A DNA stretch of 64,000 bases from Bettongia penicillata ogilbyi (Eukaryota; Chordata; Mammalia; Diprotodontia; Potoroidae): NCBI GenBank assembly GCA_023548195.1, contig JAJHZJ010000399.1, forward strand, positions 5,399,100-5,463,099, read 5' to 3'. Shown piece by piece: positions 37,290 to 52,944 of the stretch (its first letter is position 1; each line of letters opens with the position of its first letter). A program made the position numbers and the translations under genes. Below the pieces are notes generated by a model. It was given only the letters and a program-made list of their open reading frames with translations. It ran no database searches and was not told the DNA's origin.

Positions 37290-37735
37290 TTTCTAGCCTT
37301 CTTATATATGGGCTCCCTTTACACATTCTAGAATCCTTCCAAGCTGCTGTTTTGCCATTTTTGAAACAGGGCACTTCATCTCTCATCTCTGGGACTTTGG
37401 ATAGGTTGCCCCTATGCCTACAATGGACTTATCTGTCATTTCTGCCTTATAGAATTCTAACTGTATTTCAGAGCTCAGTTCAAGCTCTACTTTCTTCATG
37501 AGAAAATATCTGACCCTCTGCTTCCACCCTGAGGTACCAGAGCCTCCTCCCAACAAAATCATTTCTTATTGATTTTGGATATGCTTGTAAGTATACATGT
37601 TGTCTCCCTGATCAAATGTAAAGGTTTTGAAGAAAGGGATGGTTTTTTTTTGGCCATGTCTATACCCAAAGCATAACATAGTGACTAACAAATATATAGT
37701 AGTTATTTAATAATTGTTTGTTGACTGATTGAACA
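37290..37735 (+). repeat. L2 LINE 3' end
   Basis: L2-like: CAGTTCAAGCTCTACTTTC, 'tttgaagaaagggatggttt', GCATAACATAGTGACTAAC, with the closing TTGTTTGTTGACTGATTGAAC. Confidence 0.7.
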
Positions 37736-37839
37736 TCTTTGCTGTGTTCAGAGCATGAACAAATCTTTAGTTTTATATGAAGAAAATTATAAAATTACAG
37801 GCATATATTAGACCCCACCCCATTCATTTGCCTTTATTA

Positions 37840-38235
37840 TATATTTACTTACATATGTACATATTGTTTACTTTATGAAATATAAGTTTCTTGATGCAAG
37901 GATTAAGAGTGTTCTGGTAAATATTTAACAACCCTCTTTCAGGGTGGGGAGAGTGTGCATGATATATCTTTATGTTAATCTGAATTATTAACATTTTCTC
38001 TATCAAGTCCAAAATTGTATCATTTGCCAATTTCTGAGTTATAAATGCTCATGCTAAAAGTGTAGCAGCTAGCTGTAGCATGCATGTGACAAGGAGTTTT
38101 CTTTTTGACTTTGTATTCCTACCTCACAGCAGAGTCTAGGTCTGACACATAAACAGTGCTTAATATATGGTTAATTTCTTATTGTTTGCTTGCTAAATAA
38201 ATGCATGAGTGGATAGATGAATGAATGAATATAGT
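37840..38235 (+). repeat. Second L2-like 3' fragment
   Basis: Contains TATAAGTTTCTTGATGCAAGG, then 'ctaggtctgacacataaaca', then AATAAATGCATGAGTGG with GAAT repeats. Confidence 0.5.
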
Positions 38236-39374
38236 ATGTTTATGGTGAGCCTTGGAGTTAAGAAGACTAGGTTTCAAATCTTGACTGACATATAATAGGT
38301 AGGAATAAAAAAAATGAGTCAAATGAGATCTCTAAAAATTTTTATTACTTTCAACAATTCCCTTGAAACACTGTTAATTCCTTATAGGCTGGTTATTAGT
38401 TAAATGAACATTTATTTCATTATTTTCCAAGAGTCTTTTAAAACTATTTCTACTTCTTAAAGCTTATTAAATGAAACAAACATGGGTTGCCTTTATGAGA
38501 AAGCATAAATGGGTCACGCACTATCCAGTGCACCTGCTATTCACTAGAAGGAATGTGCATGTCAATGAGATCATAGCTTAATTATATTTAATCATGCATT
38601 AATTTTAAGTACTGAAATATTGAGAAGCACATAATAAAATCTTCACTTACTTATTCATCTAACAACTTATGGCATGTGCTTAGTGGGGAACCTATATATG
38701 TGTGAAGCATATTGGAAATTTATATGACACACAGTATTTTTTATTGGAAGTTTATATCACAGGAAGCATCTTTCATTTTCTTCTATAAGCATTCTATTTT
38801 TGGCACTCATTTAGAAATCCCATATATAGAAAATTCCTTGGTTTAAAGACTTTTGGCTGCTGAGTTGCACTGATATATCATTAGGGCAGGTTCAGCTAGC
38901 ATACATTAGCATACCCTTGTGCTTTCAGGGTCCTGCTTCACCCCTACTCTCACCCTGAGGATTTAAAGCTAAATGGAGGATACTTTTAATTATATTTATT
39001 TTAAAAACTCTTTACTTCTATTCAAAGTTAGGTACAATAGATATATGTATATATAGAATATGTAAGGTTCTCCTAGGAACTATGACATATCTGTTGATTT
39101 TTAAGCCAAAATTGGACCCTAATTTCCTTATATTCCTGAAATCACAAATTGTTTAGGAATAGCATCTATAAGATTTTTTTTAAGTTAGAACTTTTATCAG
39201 GGTTCATGATAGACTTATCACAATGAATCTAGAATAATAATAGTAATAGTAACAATAACAGTGGCTAGAATTATACAGATGTTTTCTTTAGAAACCAAAA
39301 AAATGACAAAATCAAATACCAAAAACTCAGACTTAAAAATATCCTTAATTATTCACCAAATAAGCTCCTTTGTA
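38236..39374. other. Unique AT-rich sequence, no gene seen
   Basis: I recognise no feature in it. Confidence 0.4.
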
Positions 39375-39670
39375 AATGAAATAGCGAAAATGTTACCAAT
39401 GAATGTTGTTAGTACATCCATTTTGGAAAGCAATTTGGAATTACGCAAAGAAAATGACTAAAATGTCCATACTTTTTGGATCAGAGATTTCAATATTGGA
39501 CATGAACTAAAAATACATCATTGATAACATGCAAATCACCTTATCATCAAATATTTATTGTAACACTTTTTATTGTAACAAGGAGTTGAAAACATAGATA
39601 TCTCTCAACTGAGGAAAAGCTAAACAAAATATGCTACATATTTCTATTAAGTCCAGCCATAAGGGAAAAG
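39375..39670 (+). mobile_element. Old, diverged L1 ORF2 C-terminal relic
   Basis: Loose match to the ORF2 end: 'ttttggaaagcaatttggaa', later GGAGTTGAAAACATAGATATC. Much more diverged than the L1s around 21-32 kb. Confidence 0.5.
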
Positions 39671-40440
39671 TGGATATAGGGTATCCTCTTTTCTATTAGT
39701 ATATGGCACCATGTTCACACACAGTAGGTGCAGCTGATATCAGATTAAGTCCCAGCCTAAGTATCTGGTTTATGCCTTAAGGAAATGGATCACAAGGGTT
39801 TCTCAAGTGGGTCTTCACAAGTAAGCCTCATTCTATGGATACTTTCTGGGAAGGATCATGCTGACAGCATCCTGAGGATGCATCAGCCACATTTGAATAA
39901 GGCACAGAGAGTAAAGAATAAGTTACCAGGGGATGGTAAAGAAAGTGGGGTGGAGATAGAGTGAGACAGAGGAGGGAAAGGAGAACAGAAAGTTATTTAT
40001 GTACCTGTGGATAGGAGTTAGAGCACTTGGGCAGCATGAACCCATACCAGTTGGAGAAGAGTTTGAGGGAGAAGGTTTAGGGATCCCATTCTTATAGGTT
40101 TCTAGTGTGTGCAAGGACTAAGTCTTATCTGTATTACTTTAGGAATGAGTCATTAGCATATTAATGTTATCTCAAAGTTGCCACGGCTTTCCTATGGTTG
40201 ACTTATTAATATAATATTTCTCTGACTTTACTGTGTATGTCTGATGCTCACCTGTAACTTGCAGACAGAGAACCATTGATTGGGTACTAGTTGGCTTCAC
40301 TTAATTTAGCATAAAGTCTCTGGATGTGACCTTAATTTAGGAAGCAATTTTGACAGGTGGCTTCCATATTCCCCCTTACAATCTTAATTCTTATTCTTAT
40401 TTACCATTATCTTTCACTGGCTGCTTATATACTTGCTCAC
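39671..40440. other. Unique sequence, no gene seen
   Basis: No recognised gene or repeat. Confidence 0.4.
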
Positions 40441-40700
40441 TATACTACCTCTGGGATAGTCATGGGGATCATAAGATACAATTTCAACATGTACATAAAC
40501 ATAATGGACTGTAAGAAATGGCAAATGCAATGAATAAGAAAAAGAATGAAAAACTTTTGATTGATTACTGAATGCTATAGAGTGCAAAAGCTGAACCAAT
40601 AAAACACTATACATAATGACTGCAACAATGTAAAGAATGGTGACAACAAAACAATTTAAAATGCATGTTCCTAATGTACAAAGAACAGCAATGCCCCAAA
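40440..40700 (+). mobile_element. Very diverged L1-like 3' relic
   Basis: The complementary strand loosely follows the L1 3' pattern (TTATTGGTTCAGCTTTTGCAC, then CATTTCTTACAGTCCATTATG). A 119-codon hydrophobic minus-strand frame covers it and is probably chance. Confidence 0.35.
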
Positions 40701-40984
40701 TAAAAGGTATAAGAAGATAACTCCTTCTTCTCATTTGTAGAGGCTGGACATCAATTTGTGTGTAATGTAGCATTTAGTTTCATATTTTTTTGATGCACTG
40801 ATTAGTTTTTTTGATTCCCTCACCCACCTCAATCTTTCTTTATCCTTTTTCTTTTCATTGTCATATGGGATGGCTCTCTGAGAAGGGGAAGGGGAAAATA
40901 ACAGGAGAAATTTAGGTAATGTAAAAAAAAGTTATCAATTGCATTTATTTTAAATTAAGTCCAATTTAATCAAAAAAATATTCC

Positions 40985-41035
40985 CACAACCATCTGGATG
41001 TGACATTGATCTTTGAAAATCAAGAACAATATTTC
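40985..41035 (+). repeat. Marsupial-type SINE tail fragment
   Basis: 'ccatctggatgtgacattga' followed by CTTTGAAAATCAAGAACAA resembles the 3' tail of a common marsupial SINE. Confidence 0.5.
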
Positions 41036-43020
41036 TTTTTTTTTGCATTTGTCACCATAAAGAATATTCATGATCACCTCACTGCATTCAATAGAAAGTG
41101 TGGAAAATATAAAGGTCTATTAGAAGAAGTTAAAGCCGTAAAGGGACAGAATAGCATGCATGTTGCAATTTCTGCAGTGAATTGACAAGGAAATATTTTT
41201 AGTTTATGTACAGAAGATAAACCTATATCCCAATACTCTTTTTCAATTAAAAGAATCAGTCATTTTACCTCCCTATGTAATAGTATGGAGAACATTAAAT
41301 GTGAAATAATAATGGCAAAATCAAGACTTGTTGTCAGACCAATTTTCTCCACAGTAAAAAGATGGAAGAACATGGTAATAATCACACTCAAAATTGTTCA
41401 ATAAGTATTCATTAGGCTGCTATGTGGTGGAAATGTGCTATGTTAGAGCATTCTAGCCCACTAAAAGCTTATATTCTATTGAGGGAAAACATCATTTTGA
41501 CTTTTGTGTTTTATTTTGTAAAATGGACAAAAAGCAATTTCAGAGTTGGAGTGTATCAGCAACTGCAGAGATGAGGATTAGCTTTGTGTAGCAGGTGGTG
41601 CTTAGTTTGAGTTTCTAAAGAAACTAGGGATTTTATGAAGTAGAGGTGAGGACATTCTAGATATCAGTAATAGTTAACCCCTGGAAAGGTCCAGAGAAGG
41701 GAGAATAGGAAGGTGAGTTTGACTGGAATATAGAGGGTATGAAAAAGGGTGATGTGATATTAATGATATTATCATAATATTAATATCATGTTAATGATAT
41801 TAATAAACCTGCTTAATATGTGTAAGCCTGTGCTAGCACAATTTTTAAGTGTATGTACTTGTGGTATTTTATTTCTTAATTTTTAAGAGACAAACATCTA
41901 TTAAATGCTAAATATTAAAAGATATTACTTTTATTTCAATTAAACTCAATAAACCAAAGTTTTAATAAGCTTATTATTAAATTTAATTCTGATAGAACAT
42001 AATATAAGACTATGACCTCATGCAGTGGCTCCCCTGGATTTTACCCTTCTTCCTACCCCAGCCCTACCATCAAGGACTGCTATAGACGCAGATGTTGCTA
42101 GTGAACATTGGTTTCCTATAAATTCCTATAACTATTATTCTAAGAGGCACTTAGATAAATCAATCCATATTTTGAACTAAAATAGAATATAATTCAATTA
42201 AACTAGAATACAAAACCACTTTTTTTGAGAAATTAGAGTATGCCTGGGCACTCTTAGGAGATAGTATATGGTTGTCCTTCAAAGTAAGCTACAATAAACT
42301 TAAAAAGAGATTCAGAAGCCAAACTTCGGAGTTTATAACTAAATCTAATAAGAAGTAGCCATTGGAATTTATTGTGCCAGGAGGAGTGACATTGTTGGAT
42401 CTGTGCTATAGGAATATAAGTTTGAAAAGTGTGTAGATGATAGATTGGAGAAGGGGGGAAGTGGAAGCAGGTAGGTCAGTTATAAGCCTATTACAGTAGT
42501 CTGTACAATATCAATCAATCAATACAATTTATTAACTCTTTTTGTGTGTCAGTCACTGTGCCAAAGGAGGGATGATAAGGACCTGAATTAGGATGCTGAC
42601 TGTATGAGTAGAAAGGGGATATACATGAGAAATAATGTGGAGACATAATTGACAAGAATGATGGTGAGAAAAATTCAGTACCAGTTTTAATAGATGTCCT
42701 TCTATCAAATACTAATGACCATAAAATTATATGGAATGAAGAGTTCTCAAAACACAAAGACTTAGAGAAGAAAAACAAAGAAACAAACAAACTCATACTG
42801 TGGCAATGTAGTAATATGATACTCAACCTGCCATTGGAATGACACTAAAGAAGGATTTAATGAGACTAATAAAGATAAGTTTATATATCAGTAATATTAA
42901 TTAATCACAAAAATCAGTAACAGTATTCATTTTTCAGTACCCTAAAGAACATAAAATACTAAAGAAAAATAAGACATCAAATTGTCCTTGAAATATTTTC
43001 TATCTGAACTCTGACAAATA
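41036..43020. other. Mostly unique AT-rich sequence
   Basis: Contains TTAATGATATTA-type low complexity at 41758-41805 and faint old-repeat traces. No gene was recognised. Confidence 0.4.
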
Positions 43021-43021
43021 T

Positions 43022-43078
43022 GGTGATGATGATGATGATGATGGTGGTGGTGATGGTAGTAGTGGTGATAATAATAGA
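43022..43078 (+). repeat. (GAT/GGT)n trinucleotide repeat
   Basis: GAT units pass into GGT and GTA units. Confidence 0.9.
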
Positions 43079-43949
43079 TATTTATATATTAGATATATAC
43101 ATATATATTATATATAATAGATATTTATATAATGCTTCAAAGTTGGCAAAATAGAAAATATGACTAGATCTTATAGTGGATGGGGAAAACTGGAGTTGGG
43201 AACATTGTGGGAAATTTTGTCCAATTCTGACCAGTATGTTATAAGACATTGAATTAGTAGCAATGATTCTAAATCATATTTGTGTTATTTTTAGTTTTAA
43301 AAGATGTTAAAACTACAGATGTTTTTGAATAATCCAATGACTTACTTGTTTCACAAGTATTTTGAGGTGCTATTTATAAATGGTCAAGTCATCTTAAAAC
43401 AAAACAATATAATTTAGATGCAGGGTAGATACAAGAATGCATCAAAATCGTCCTATTCTTGCTCTTTTATTTCAGATTTCCTTTTAGCTTGACTTTTTAC
43501 CAGCTAAGATCTACCTTGCCAAGATAATGGTTCCCTATATGTCAATCACCTTTCATGTTTCTAGGAGGACTTAAGAATACTGACAGTTTCCATGAATAAC
43601 AATCACATGCACTCAAAGATGTCTCCGCAAAATGACATATTTATTGATGAAAAGGAAAAAAAAAGTCTTCCCCTCCACATCCTGACTCTGGATAATACTG
43701 CTCTTGTCCAGCAAAAATTATAGATTATACTATTTTTAATAGAAAATAGGTTAATTAATTAATAAACAAATAAAGTCTGCAACCCAAAAATTTTTGTTTA
43801 CTTCCTTAAATAAGATATTTTGGTATATTCAGTTATGGAAGCTTGCCATTTAGCTATCCATTTACTCAAATACTTTACAACACAATTAAATGTAACCTAT
43901 AACAAATCCAAATAAGGATATATTTACACTTTATCCTTCATAGGTTATT

Positions 43950-44410
43950 AGTTATCTATTCTCTTTCCCTGTATTTTCTGTTTACACATTTGTGCATACA
44001 TTTTCCTCCTTTGTAGCAGTAGTCAGTATGCATAGTCTTTTTTTCTTGTTTTACTTTATATACTTCAAATAATTTCCTACAATTCTCTCCAAATTTCTTC
44101 ACATTTCTCATTTTAATGGGATTGTAAGATTTTTTGTATTGATTTGTCATGCTTTATTCAGCTGCTCACCAGCTGTTGGAAATTTAAATTGTATACATGT
44201 TCTTTATAATTATAAATAATGCTTCTCCTAAGCCCACCTGAAAAAAAAAACATAATTTTTTCTTTTCTTTTATGATACTATCGAATAATGAGGCTTCTGT
44301 GTCAGAGTATATGACTATGTTTGGGACTCTTGTATGCTGCAAGATTCTTCTTCAAAACCACTCTACAAATTGAAGTAGCTTTTAGATTTCTAGTTACCCT
44401 CCAATTTCGA
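43950..44410 (-). mobile_element. Old, diverged L1-like 3' relic
   Basis: Loose order of L1 3' landmarks: 'cagctgctcaccagctgttg', 'aataatgcttctcctaagcc', GGCTTCTGTGTCAGAG, 'tcttcttcaaaaccactcta'. Confidence 0.4.
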
Positions 44411-44416
44411 TAATGA

Positions 44417-46090
<1,674 letters not shown>

Positions 46091-46094
46091 TGGC

Positions 46095-46235
46095 ATTGTC
46101 TCTCACTATTAAAATGTTAGCTCTTTGAGAGTAGGGACTATCTTCTTTTTCTTTTTCTTTCTTTTTATCCACAGCCTTTAGCATATTTCTTTACATGTGG
46201 TAAGTGTTTAATAAATGTGTTTTCATTCAAGCATT
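46095..46235 (+). repeat. L2-like 3' fragment
   Basis: TAGCTCTTTGAGAGTAGGGAC, then TAAGTGTTTAATAAATGTG. Confidence 0.6.
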
Positions 46236-48215
46236 CCTTTTTTTTTTCTTTCTAGCAAACTACATTGTCTTTCTCAGAAATAAAACCATGCAGTGACAAA
46301 CACGTAGCTCTTGGTTCATCAACAAGCAGTTTTCTGTGGGTATTTCACATGCTTAACCCATAGACAAATTGTGAGTTTAGTTATGGATACAAATAATGCT
46401 GAGAGGATACCATAGATAGGAAATTCCTGGATTCTTTTCTTTCCTAAAAGAAAAGTATCCAAAGCAAAGAGAGTAAGTCACCACAAAGGAGTGGGTAGGA
46501 GGCATCCCCAAATGATTCTGGCCTCCCCATTCAACTATGCACAATTGCTCTGTCTTTCAGCCTAACGCTCCTATTAGACCTTTTTTTGTTCACTTCATAC
46601 TTTTTCACTGAATCTACAGTATCATAAAGGAAATGGTCAAGAGACCATTGTCCCTTTCTTTCAGCACCTATGGCTTCATTGAGCAATGCTATGGGGCAGT
46701 AACACCAACATAAAGGATTATGTCTATTCCCTCCTGACTTCCATAGTGCTGTTGAATTTACTTTCCTAATATGTTAGCAACAATATCCAACATCAGGATG
46801 AGTATTGAAGATTTGGACAATTATATGAGTGTTTTGTCTCTACAAGATGCAAAGCAGGTGGGTGTTAGTACATGTGCAAATGTTTGGACACGTGTTTGTA
46901 TATGGATATATGCACCAATGCACACACAGTAACTATAGAGGGCCAAGAAAGCACAGAAATATTGAAAAAAATTATGGCTGTGATCTATTGGATTACCTAT
47001 AAACTAGTCAGTTAGTTGTGATCTGAACCAATTTTTAATTTTGGCATAAACTACTTTCCTTTTGAACAAGTAAAAATATTAATTAACTCAATAATTCTAG
47101 TAAAATGCCTTCTACTCATATGGAGAAAAAAAGGAGTCTTTTAGTTGTCATTTTTAAATTTAGTAAATACAGATAGTGAACTATTAATAGTAGACATATA
47201 TATTGCTTGTGTAGGCAGACAGAACTGAAATTGGTAATTTAAATTGGTAATATTAGGAAGTTTTCATGGCTGAAATATGTATTGACTCAAAAGGCTTTCA
47301 TCTATATTTTTCTTCAGAAGACACATTTGGAAATATTCTCATTATGATGTACAATAAACATTTAGTGAGACTAACTCTAGAATTAAAGAATGCATTTAAA
47401 AGTTGCAGGTGACTCTCAGACAAATATGTGTAGCACCAAATTCTTTTCTTAAGGCTGAATTAAAAAGAAACTGCTTTTCCGCAAGATAGCCTACTGATGA
47501 TGCTACCTCCAAGTGGTTTATGTTTTCCAATTAAAACATCAAAAACATATTAACTTTCAAATGACATTTATAGCTTCTGATTATTTAAATATACATGTTT
47601 ATCTCTTTCAAGGTATAAGACATTCATGCTTTTGAAAATGCCTAATGACTGCCTATTACAGTGAGTGCTTAAAATGTTCCACGAATAGGGTGGAAAGGTA
47701 AGAAAAAACCTCAAAAGATTTATTTGAAAGCCTACCAACTGCTTCTGATAGGAATCCCATTATGTAGTGTGTATCAAAACTCAGCTTGCAGTTACTTATC
47801 TTAGCTCCATGGTGGAGCCAAAAGCATAATCTTTGTATTTATTTCAGAGTTCAGAGCAGTATCTTTGTGAATATGAAGAACAAGCAATGTGGAATGCAAT
47901 GGCTGAATATTTCATAAACTATAAAGGTGAATAATACATTTCTTCCATAAATCTGTAGGAGATGGAGAGAGCATATTACTTCAAATGGTCACACTCTAGT
48001 TTGCGCATTGGTTATTTTTTAAAAACTATTAATTATTGCATAACGATGCTACCTAGTTGCCAATAAATAAGAAAAGAAGATGCATAAGAGATCACAATTA
48101 ATATTCTCCCACTTTTTTGTAGTTAAAATTGTTTGTCTATGTTTTATTTTTATAAAAAGCAAAATAAATCTCATATAAATCAACAAACTTAATATAGTGT
48201 AAATTTCCATTGTAT
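46236..48215. other. Unique AT-rich sequence, no gene seen
   Basis: I recognise no gene or clear repeat. Confidence 0.4.
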
Positions 48216-48219
48216 TTTT

Positions 48220-48640
48220 GCAAATTGACTGACTTTCTGTTCTCTATACATAACATTTCATATCTTGCATTTGTGCCTTTGTACAGAATGTACCCTATGC
48301 CTTGGATATATCTGCTGCCCTACCTCTTTCTCTTGGAATCTAAACTTACTCCAAAGGACATCTCAAGTGTCATTTTTTCAAAAGACATTACCTGATTCCT
48401 CCAATTAAGTACACCTCACTCTTCCATGGAATCACTTTGCATTTTCTTTATACTCAAGTTATATTAATGAAACTGTGAATACATTTTCTTCTCCCCTTCT
48501 CCAGTACAATAAATGCTTCATGAGGGCAGGATATATTTAGTTTTTTGTATTTATTCCCCAGAACCAAGATGCATGGCAGTGTGCTTGTTCATGGAACAGA
48601 CTAGGTGCTTAATAAATACTTTGGTTGATTAATTGAAAAA
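48220..48640 (+). repeat. L2 LINE 3' end
   Basis: TTCATGAGGGCAGGATATA, 'ccccagaaccaagatgcatg', ACTAGGTGCTTAATAAATAC, closing TTGGTTGATTAATTG. Confidence 0.75.
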
Positions 48641-49490
48641 TTTAAAATTTCTTACTGATTAGGAAATCAAACTGTTTTTGAGTAAGAAATAAATACTATT
48701 TTATGGTAGTATAATTCAGGAAGGACTTAGGAGTCCCCAAAACCTTCTTTGGCAATTTATTTGCAGAAGTTCTAGAGAAAGAAAAGAATAGTTAAATCTG
48801 GCTTACTCAGATTAACTACTTTTAGAATTTAAAGAGCATCTTTTGCATTCTGAGCCCTTTGTTAGTATAATTTAGTTCCCAAAACATCCCAGAGAAACCA
48901 TTTAGTACATTTTTGTACATTGAGATACTGAAGTAGATAAGTTGAGTGACTTTTGCAATAACTATCAAGGAGATATTTGTTAGAACTGAGGGACAAAAAT
49001 TCAGTAGCACTAGGCACCTATTTAAAATTGAAGCTGTTTTTGCATTTTGTTTTGAAAACAAGAAGAAAAAAAATCAGAAATTATTTTCAGTGCCATTTTT
49101 TAAATACAGTGCATAGTATTTTACTATTTCTTTCCAATTTTCCCTATTATTTCTTAGAGTCAATTAGAAATATGCCCACCAAGGAAAACTTTTCTTCTCC
49201 CTTTTTGGTTTCTTGTCTGGTCAGCTGGAAAGAAAGCCTTACTTCAAAGCTAGGAAAAAAGAAACTGAAAAGCTGATGGAAGATCAGCTTTATGATGTTC
49301 TAGTACCAGCTATAGAATTAGATACTACAATATAGTGAATTCACATCTTCTGTGCAAGTCATACAAGTTCTTCTTGGAAGCTGTGTCTCCATCCTATCCC
49401 AATAAATAGATTCTCAGAATGAGTGACTCAGTAATCCCAAGAATCCCCTACCCTTCCCCATCCCGTTTCTCATTGCCTATTCACCATACA

Positions 49491-49492
<2 letters not shown>
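48641..49492. other. Unique sequence, no gene seen
   Basis: The 99-codon plus-strand frame at 48977-49276 shows no recognisable domain. Confidence 0.4.
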
Positions 49493-49528
<36 letters not shown>

Positions 49529-49529
49529 G

Positions 49530-49581
<52 letters not shown>
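49493..49581 (+). repeat. Compound (TC)n(CA)n microsatellite
   Basis: About 14 TC units, a short TTTCTCTGT bridge, then about 26 CA units. Confidence 0.97.
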
Positions 49582-49584
<3 letters not shown>

Positions 49585-49654
49585 CACCTCATATTTCTTT
49601 GGCTAGAAACTTGAAAATTTTGAAAAAGGAGGAGAAAGGAGATGAGAACATAGT

Positions 49655-49930
49655 AGTGAAGATAATAACAATACTGATAATATTAATAGCTTACATCAAT
49701 ACAATGCAAGTTTTGCCAACATACGTGTGTCTCTGTTAACACACACATATAAACTCCATTTAGTCCTCAAAATAATCCTGTGAAGTAGGTTTTATCAGCT
49801 TTCTTATTTTACAAAGAAAGATTGAAAGAGTTTAAGTGGCTTGCCCAAGATTATAGAGCTAAATAAATGTCTGAGATAGCATTTGAACTCAGACTCCAAA
49901 TCCAGTCATTAAATTGCAACACTCAGCATC
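49655..49930 (-). repeat. MIR/CORE-SINE
   Basis: 'tttagtcctcaaaataatcc' and 'attttacaaagaaagattga', followed by GTGGCTTGCCCAAG. Confidence 0.75.
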
Positions 49931-50127
49931 TCCCCATCATTTAGCAATGTATTTATTATCCCCATGGCTCTGTGCACTGTCTAAACATTGGTCAAAATTG
50001 AGCTACCACTTCTCCAAGGTTGAGACCAGGAATCTGAAACTGTATAGAAACTTTATTCTCCAGCTATATGGGTGAGAATGTCCACCTCTGCCATATGACT
50101 CTTTAACACCTTTTGATAATCCACCAC

Positions 50128-52640
50128 AATTAATTTTTTTATTTGTTTTTAATATAAATTTAATTATTTAACTTTTTACATACATTTTCACAAAATTATG
50201 GGTACCAAATTTTCTCCCCATTTCTCCCCTCCCCCACCCCAATACACCAAGCATTCTAACTTCCCCTATCACCAATCTGCCCTCTCTTCTATCCTCCCTC
50301 CCTTCTCTTGTACCCATCTTCTCTTTTGTCCTGTAGGGCCAGATGACTTTCTATTTCCCATTAACTGTATTTCTTATTTCCTAGTAGCAGCAACAATACT
50401 CGAGAGTTGTTCCTAAAACTTTGAGTTCTAAATTCTCCCCATCCCTCCCTCCCCACCCATTCCCTTTGGGAAGGCAGGCAATTCAATATAGGCCATATCT
50501 GTGTAGTTTTGCAAATGACTTTGATAATACTCGTGTTGTGTAAGACTAACTATATTTCCCTCCATCCTATCCTGCCCCCATTGTTTCTATTCTGTCTTTT
50601 GATCCTGTCCCTCCCCAAGGGTGTTGACTTCAAATTGCTCCCTCCTCCCATTGCCCTCCCTTCCATCACCCCCCCAACCCTGCTTGTCTTCTTCTCCCCC
50701 ACTTTCCTGTATTGTAAGATAGGTTTTCATACCAAAATGAGTGAGCATTTTATTCCTTCAGTCGAATGTGATGAGAGTAAACTTCATGTTTTTTTCTCAG
50801 CTCTCCTCTTTTCCCCTCCACTAAAAAGTCTCCTGCTTGCCTCTTGAATGAGAGATAATTTACCCCATTCCATTTCACCCTCTCTCCTCCCACTACATTT
50901 CTCTCTCACCATTTACCTTAATTTCTTTTAAGATATGGTCCCATGCTATTCAATTCACTCTGTTCTCTGTGTGTCTGTATGTGCATGCACGCACATGTGT
51001 ACGTGTGTGTGTGTGCGTGTGTGTGTGTATGTGTCTGTGTGGTCCCACCAACTACCCAGATACTGAAAAGTTTTAAGAGTTACAAATATTGTCTTTCCAT
51101 GTAGGAATGTAAACAGTTCACCTTTGGTAAGTCCCTTCTGACTTCTCTTTGCTGTTTACTTTTTCATGCTTCTTCTCATTCTTGTGTTTGAAAGTCAAAT
51201 TTTCTTCTGAGCTCTGGTCTTTTCCTCAAGAATGCTTGAAAGTCCTCTGTTTCATTGAAAGACCATATTTTCCCCTGAAGTATTATACTCACTTTTGCTG
51301 GGTAGGTGATCCTTGGTTTTAGTCCTAGTTCCTTTGACTTCTGGAATATCCTGTTCCATGCCCTTTGATCCCTTAATGTAGAAGTTGCTAGATCTTGTGT
51401 TATCCTGATTGCATTTCCACAATACTGGAATTGTTTCTTTCTAGCTGCTTGCAATATTTTCTCGTTGACCTGGGAATTCTGGAATTTGGCCACAATGTTC
51501 ATAAGAGTTTCTCTTTTTGGATCTCTTTCAGACGGTGATCAATGGATTCCTTCAATACTTACTTTGCCCTCTGTTTCTAGAATCTCAGGGCAGTTTTCCT
51601 TGAAAATTTCATGAAAGATGATGTCTAGGCTCTTTTTTTGATCATAGTTTTCAGATACTCCCATAATTTTTTAAATTGTCTCTCCTCGATCTATTTTCCA
51701 GGTCAGTTGTTTTTCCAATGAGGTATTTCACATTCTCTTCCATTTTTTCATTCTTTTGGTTTTGCTTGGTGATTTCTTGGTTTCTCATAAAGTCATTAGC
51801 CTCCATGGGTTCCATTCTAATTTTGAGAGAACTCTTTTCTTCAGGGAGCTTTTGAACCTTTTTCCATTTGGCTAATTCTGCTTTTGAAAGCATTCTTCTC
51901 CTCATTGGCTTTTTAAACCTCTTTTGCCAATTCAGTGAGCCTATTTTTCAAGGTGTTATTTTATCCAGCGTTTTTTTGGGTTTCCTTTACCAAGGTATTG
52001 ATCCATTTTTCACACTTTTCTTGCATCTCTCTCATTTCTCTTCCCAGTTTTTCCTCCACCTGTCTAACTTGCTTTTCAAAATCCTTTTTGAGCTCTTCCC
52101 TGGCCTGAACCCATGGGATATCTATTTTGGATGTTTGGGATACAGAGGCCTTGACTTCTATGCCTTTCCCTGATGGTAAGCATTGTTCTTCCTCTTCAGA
52201 AAGGAAAGGAGGAAACATCTGTTCACCAAGAAAGTAACCTTCTATGGTCTTATTTTTTTCCCCTTTTCGGGGCATTTTCCCAGCCAGTTACTTGACTTCT
52301 GAGATTCGTCTCTACCCCCACCTAGATCCTCCCAGCTAGTGCTTGGGGTCTGAGATTGAAATACTGCTCCCCAGCCTCAGGGCTTGGGTGGGGTGGGCTG
52401 CCATTCAATGTGAGCTTAATTTCTGGTCCTCAGGTGGGTGCAGAGCTGCCTCCCAGGCCCAGTTCCTTCAGGGGGTTTATGCAGAGACCTTCAGTAATGG
52501 AGCAGAGCTCCTGCCTGCTCTGGGAGGCCCTCGCTGCTCTGGGTGCTCCTTCCTGCTCTGGGAGACCCTGACTGCCACTGCCTCTGCTGTTGCCTTTACT
52601 GGTCTACACAATGGGATGATTCCTTCCCAAACAATCCAAA
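50128..52640 (-). mobile_element. HAL1-like (ORF1-only L1) element, 5'-truncated
   Basis: The minus strand has a partial 5' UTR, the best-preserved ORF1 of the set (51176-52275) and then the long 3' UTR ending near 50128. No ORF2 is present. It lacks the GATGGCAGAGTA-type 5' start. A GT-rich run lies at 51000-51040. Confidence 0.8.
51176..52275 (-). pseudogene. ORF1 of HAL1-like element, three broken segments
   Basis: ORF1p of L1 is an RNA-binding trimer with a coiled coil, an RRM and a C-terminal domain. Here the N-terminus MPRKGEKNKTIEGYF and a coiled-coil start (EKQVRQVEEKLGREMREMQE) read at 51961-52275. The RRM entry SRRDNLKN reads at 51651-51905. The C-terminal domain (FQNSQVNEKILQAARKKQ ... 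STLRDQRAWN ... ITYPAKVSIILQG) reads at 51176-51502. Frameshifts or stops separate the three segments, so it is not translatable as one protein. RRDNL replaces the usual RRNNL of L1 ORF1. Confidence 0.8.
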
Positions 52641-52944
52641 ACAGGGCAAAGAAACTAATTATTCCTGGGGGAAGCTTCCATTTGTCAAACTCTTCCTATA
52701 GAAGGCATCAAAGGCCATGTTCATACCATCCATAAGCTAAGAAAACCAAGATTACCAAACTCCATATAGTAATATCACTGAGGTAGTCAAAGAAAATTGC
52801 TGATCAACCATTATATCTTTAAGTGGAGGCCTAATAGACTGCATTTCTGCCATCTAAGAGCTGTATGAGTTATGTCAGGAGGGGCTCATCACTGACTTTG
52901 CTATAAGAGGATAGATATTTTCCTCAAGAAATCCACTGAGGGAA

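Noticed and set aside
40414..40773. 119-codon hydrophobic minus-strand frame, possible membrane protein
   Set aside because: It overlies what looks like a very diverged L1 3' relic, and T-rich DNA gives hydrophobic chance frames.
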